A stretch of DNA of 64,000 nt from Spodoptera frugiperda (Eukaryota; Arthropoda; Insecta; Lepidoptera; Noctuidae), in NCBI RefSeq assembly GCF_023101765.2, contig NC_064238.1, positions 3,470,001 to 3,534,000 of the forward strand, given 5' to 3'. The notes beneath the pieces are model-generated. The model saw nothing but the letters and a program-made list of their open reading frames with translations. It searched no databases and was not told the origin of the DNA. Position 1 is the first letter of the stretch. Each line of letters opens with the position of its first letter. Made by a program: the position numbers and the translations under genes. Shown here piece after piece: positions 62,201 through 64,000 of the stretch.

Positions 62201-64000
62201 GTAATCATTGTTATTTAATTGAAAAATCGAGATAATGATCTTATATTCCTTCACAAAGTAACTCGTTCAATAAATAGTTCAGAGACAAAAAGTAACCGTA
62301 GAAACGCAAAGGGAATGCGCACTCGTCCACAATTCCTAGAATTTTAATTAAGATGTATAAAACCGGATTCACAGAGGGAAAGCAATATAAAATAATGATC
62401 GTAAAGCTTTTTATTTACTGGAAATTAATTGAATAGGACTCAGTTGACGTTAATGACTTTGCAACAGTGTTGATTGAACTGTTTAAAATACAGAAATAGT
62501 CGATCTTTTTATTACATTCTGTGTGTTAAAGGCCGGCTTTTTAAAAATGTTCGTTATGTTGATGTCAAATAATATACCGCGATGTAGCGTACATATGATG
62601 GTAAAAAACGAGTATAATTAAAAAACAATAAGGAATTCAGTATTTATTTTAAGTAATAAACTACATGAACAACACGAAAACTAAAATGATTAAAATTATA
62701 AAACAACAAAAATTGTAGCGGTTTTCAGAAGCGTTCCGTTTACATCCTGAACAGTGTACATATATATATGATCTCCAAAAACCACACAAAAATCTATATA
62801 TAATAACATTAAATTTTTTCGCACAAATTACTCAAAATATTTTGAATAATGATTCCGTACGTGATTTGTCACTGTTGGGTGTAAGACACAAATTTAAATT
62901 AACGACAGATACTGGGAAAAAGTGGGTGTTCATCACTTTCGCTCACACCCTTCAACCTCCTTTGACAAATGAAGTGTTGGAGTAACGCGTCGTTTATCTT
63001 ACTCCCGAACTGAGATGGAAAAATATGCTATAAATATAGAAAAATACCGATGGATATACGTACAAACATATATGAATTGCTTTTTTCTATAACACTGTAA
63101 TATAACCTTAATAATTCTTTGAACTAGTTTGACCTAAACACACTAAACATGTCGCCTACTAACTGACGAAAGTGGTGGGTGTCTCCTACACCCACTTCTG
63201 CCTTTGTTGCGTTATTAGTTCCAAGTATTACTAGGCGAGCCTTGACTGTCTGTTACTACATACTATTTTTTTGACACTTTCCAACACGCAGTTTCAAAGG
63301 CCTACAGTTTTTTTCAATGAATGACTATGAAATTATAGCTATACACATTTTGCAGTTCTCTGTTTCGTAGTACTGACTGCAGAGAGACATAAACACTGGA
63401 ACAATACTGGCCATGTTTTCCAAAACACGACCAAAGCAGCGCCAAGAACGAGTACCACCGATAATTAAGCGCCATTCGTCATCGTAGCCGAACCCTCGAC
63501 AATCACGGATTGGTCGACTCACATATTGGCCTAATTGGTAACACGCCTGGACCTCGCTAACGCTGCCAGCAACCACACAGCAATCAATCAAATAGACATA
63601 ATGTATTCATTGATGACGTCATCGTGAAAGGAGAAAAATACGGAAGCAATAAAGAATATGTACCGGTAATGGTACCCGAGGGATCGCAAATCGTCACAGC
63701 GGTTTTGTTCTCGTCATATAACTTTTACTGCTCTTATATTTTTCTATTTATTGCTCTCTTTTGTTTGTTCTAAGGTTTATCTTCGCGGGCGATTTATGTG
63801 TGTTGTATGGCTTGGAGCGGTTACAGGTTAACAGCGGATTGTGACGTCACGTACTTACTTCAAATGTCTGAATTATCTCGGTGGCGTGCTCAGATACATA
63901 ATATATACTTCCGCGGTAAGAAATATAGGAAAGGAGAACTGCGAATTTATACACTATCGGCTTCTAACGGTTACCGCTTTTGTTGATTCGAAAACGAAAC

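Larger units (their letters stand above)
55666..64000. other. Upstream or intronic sequence 5' of the first visible TMTC3 exon
   Basis: I looked on the - strand for the missing TMTC3 N-terminal exons and did not find them. The stretch is AT-rich with one GC-richer block at 57540-57660, the small ORF at 57721, and a short tandem repeat at 59234. 58720-58750 has a G-rich run (gaggggggaggggggtccc). The open frame at 63325-63591 (- strand) has no family features I know. Confidence 0.45.

Noticed and set aside
63325..63591. 88-residue - strand ORF near the right edge
   Set aside because: No family features or TMTC3 N-terminal motifs; it may be repeat-derived and is not supported as a gene.

Overview
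This 64-kb window looks like nuclear DNA of a lepidopteran, most likely a noctuid-type moth. The base composition is AT-rich, genes are split by many short-to-long GT-AG introns, and introns and spacers carry SINE, LINE-tail and MITE copies of kinds I associate with moth genomes. No bacterial-style operons, CRISPR arrays or rRNA were seen. I placed no tRNA gene; the tRNA-like sequences present belong to SINEs. The species call is an inference.

Layout, left to right. (1) About 1-14.4 kb, + strand: the 3' half of a ZnT1-type zinc exporter (SLC30A family). Its N-terminal exons lie left of the window, and the tail has more than one possible terminal exon. (2) About 17.1-22.9 kb, - strand: a complete nine-exon ionotropic receptor, best matched to the co-receptor IR76b. 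(3) 22.9-27.1 kb: a gene-free, repeat-rich spacer dominated by a 1.24-kb near-perfect foldback (inverted repeat) at 24687-25925. (4) 27.1-29.8 kb, + strand: the exosome core subunit RRP45 (EXOSC9). It is tail-to-tail with (5) SAP30, a subunit of the Sin3/HDAC co-repressor complex, at 30.3-31.0 kb on the - strand. (6) 34.5-40.9 kb, + strand: Dsp1, a two-HMG-box protein with a very glutamine-rich N-terminal half, head-to-head with SAP30. (7) 44.1-55.7 kb, - strand: TMTC3, an ER O-mannosyltransferase with TPR repeats. It is tail-to-tail with Dsp1 and lacks its N-terminal exons here. (8) 55.7-64 kb: upstream or intronic sequence of TMTC3 with one candidate small ORF and no confident gene.

Four gene models (IR76b, RRP45, SAP30, Dsp1) close completely: every exon junction keeps phase and every intron checked has GT-AG ends. 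SAP30 and Dsp1 are both chromatin repressors and sit head-to-head. RRP45 acts in RNA decay. TMTC3 acts in the secretory pathway, IR76b in chemosensation and ZnT1 in metal homeostasis, so the order does not suggest one shared pathway. I did not find a clearly new multi-gene system. The most unusual structures are the foldback at 25 kb, a perfect hairpin inside an IR76b intron, the alternative 3' ends of the ZnT gene, an apparent reading-frame break at the TMTC3 C-terminus, and a 43-residue membrane-peptide ORF at 57.7 kb.
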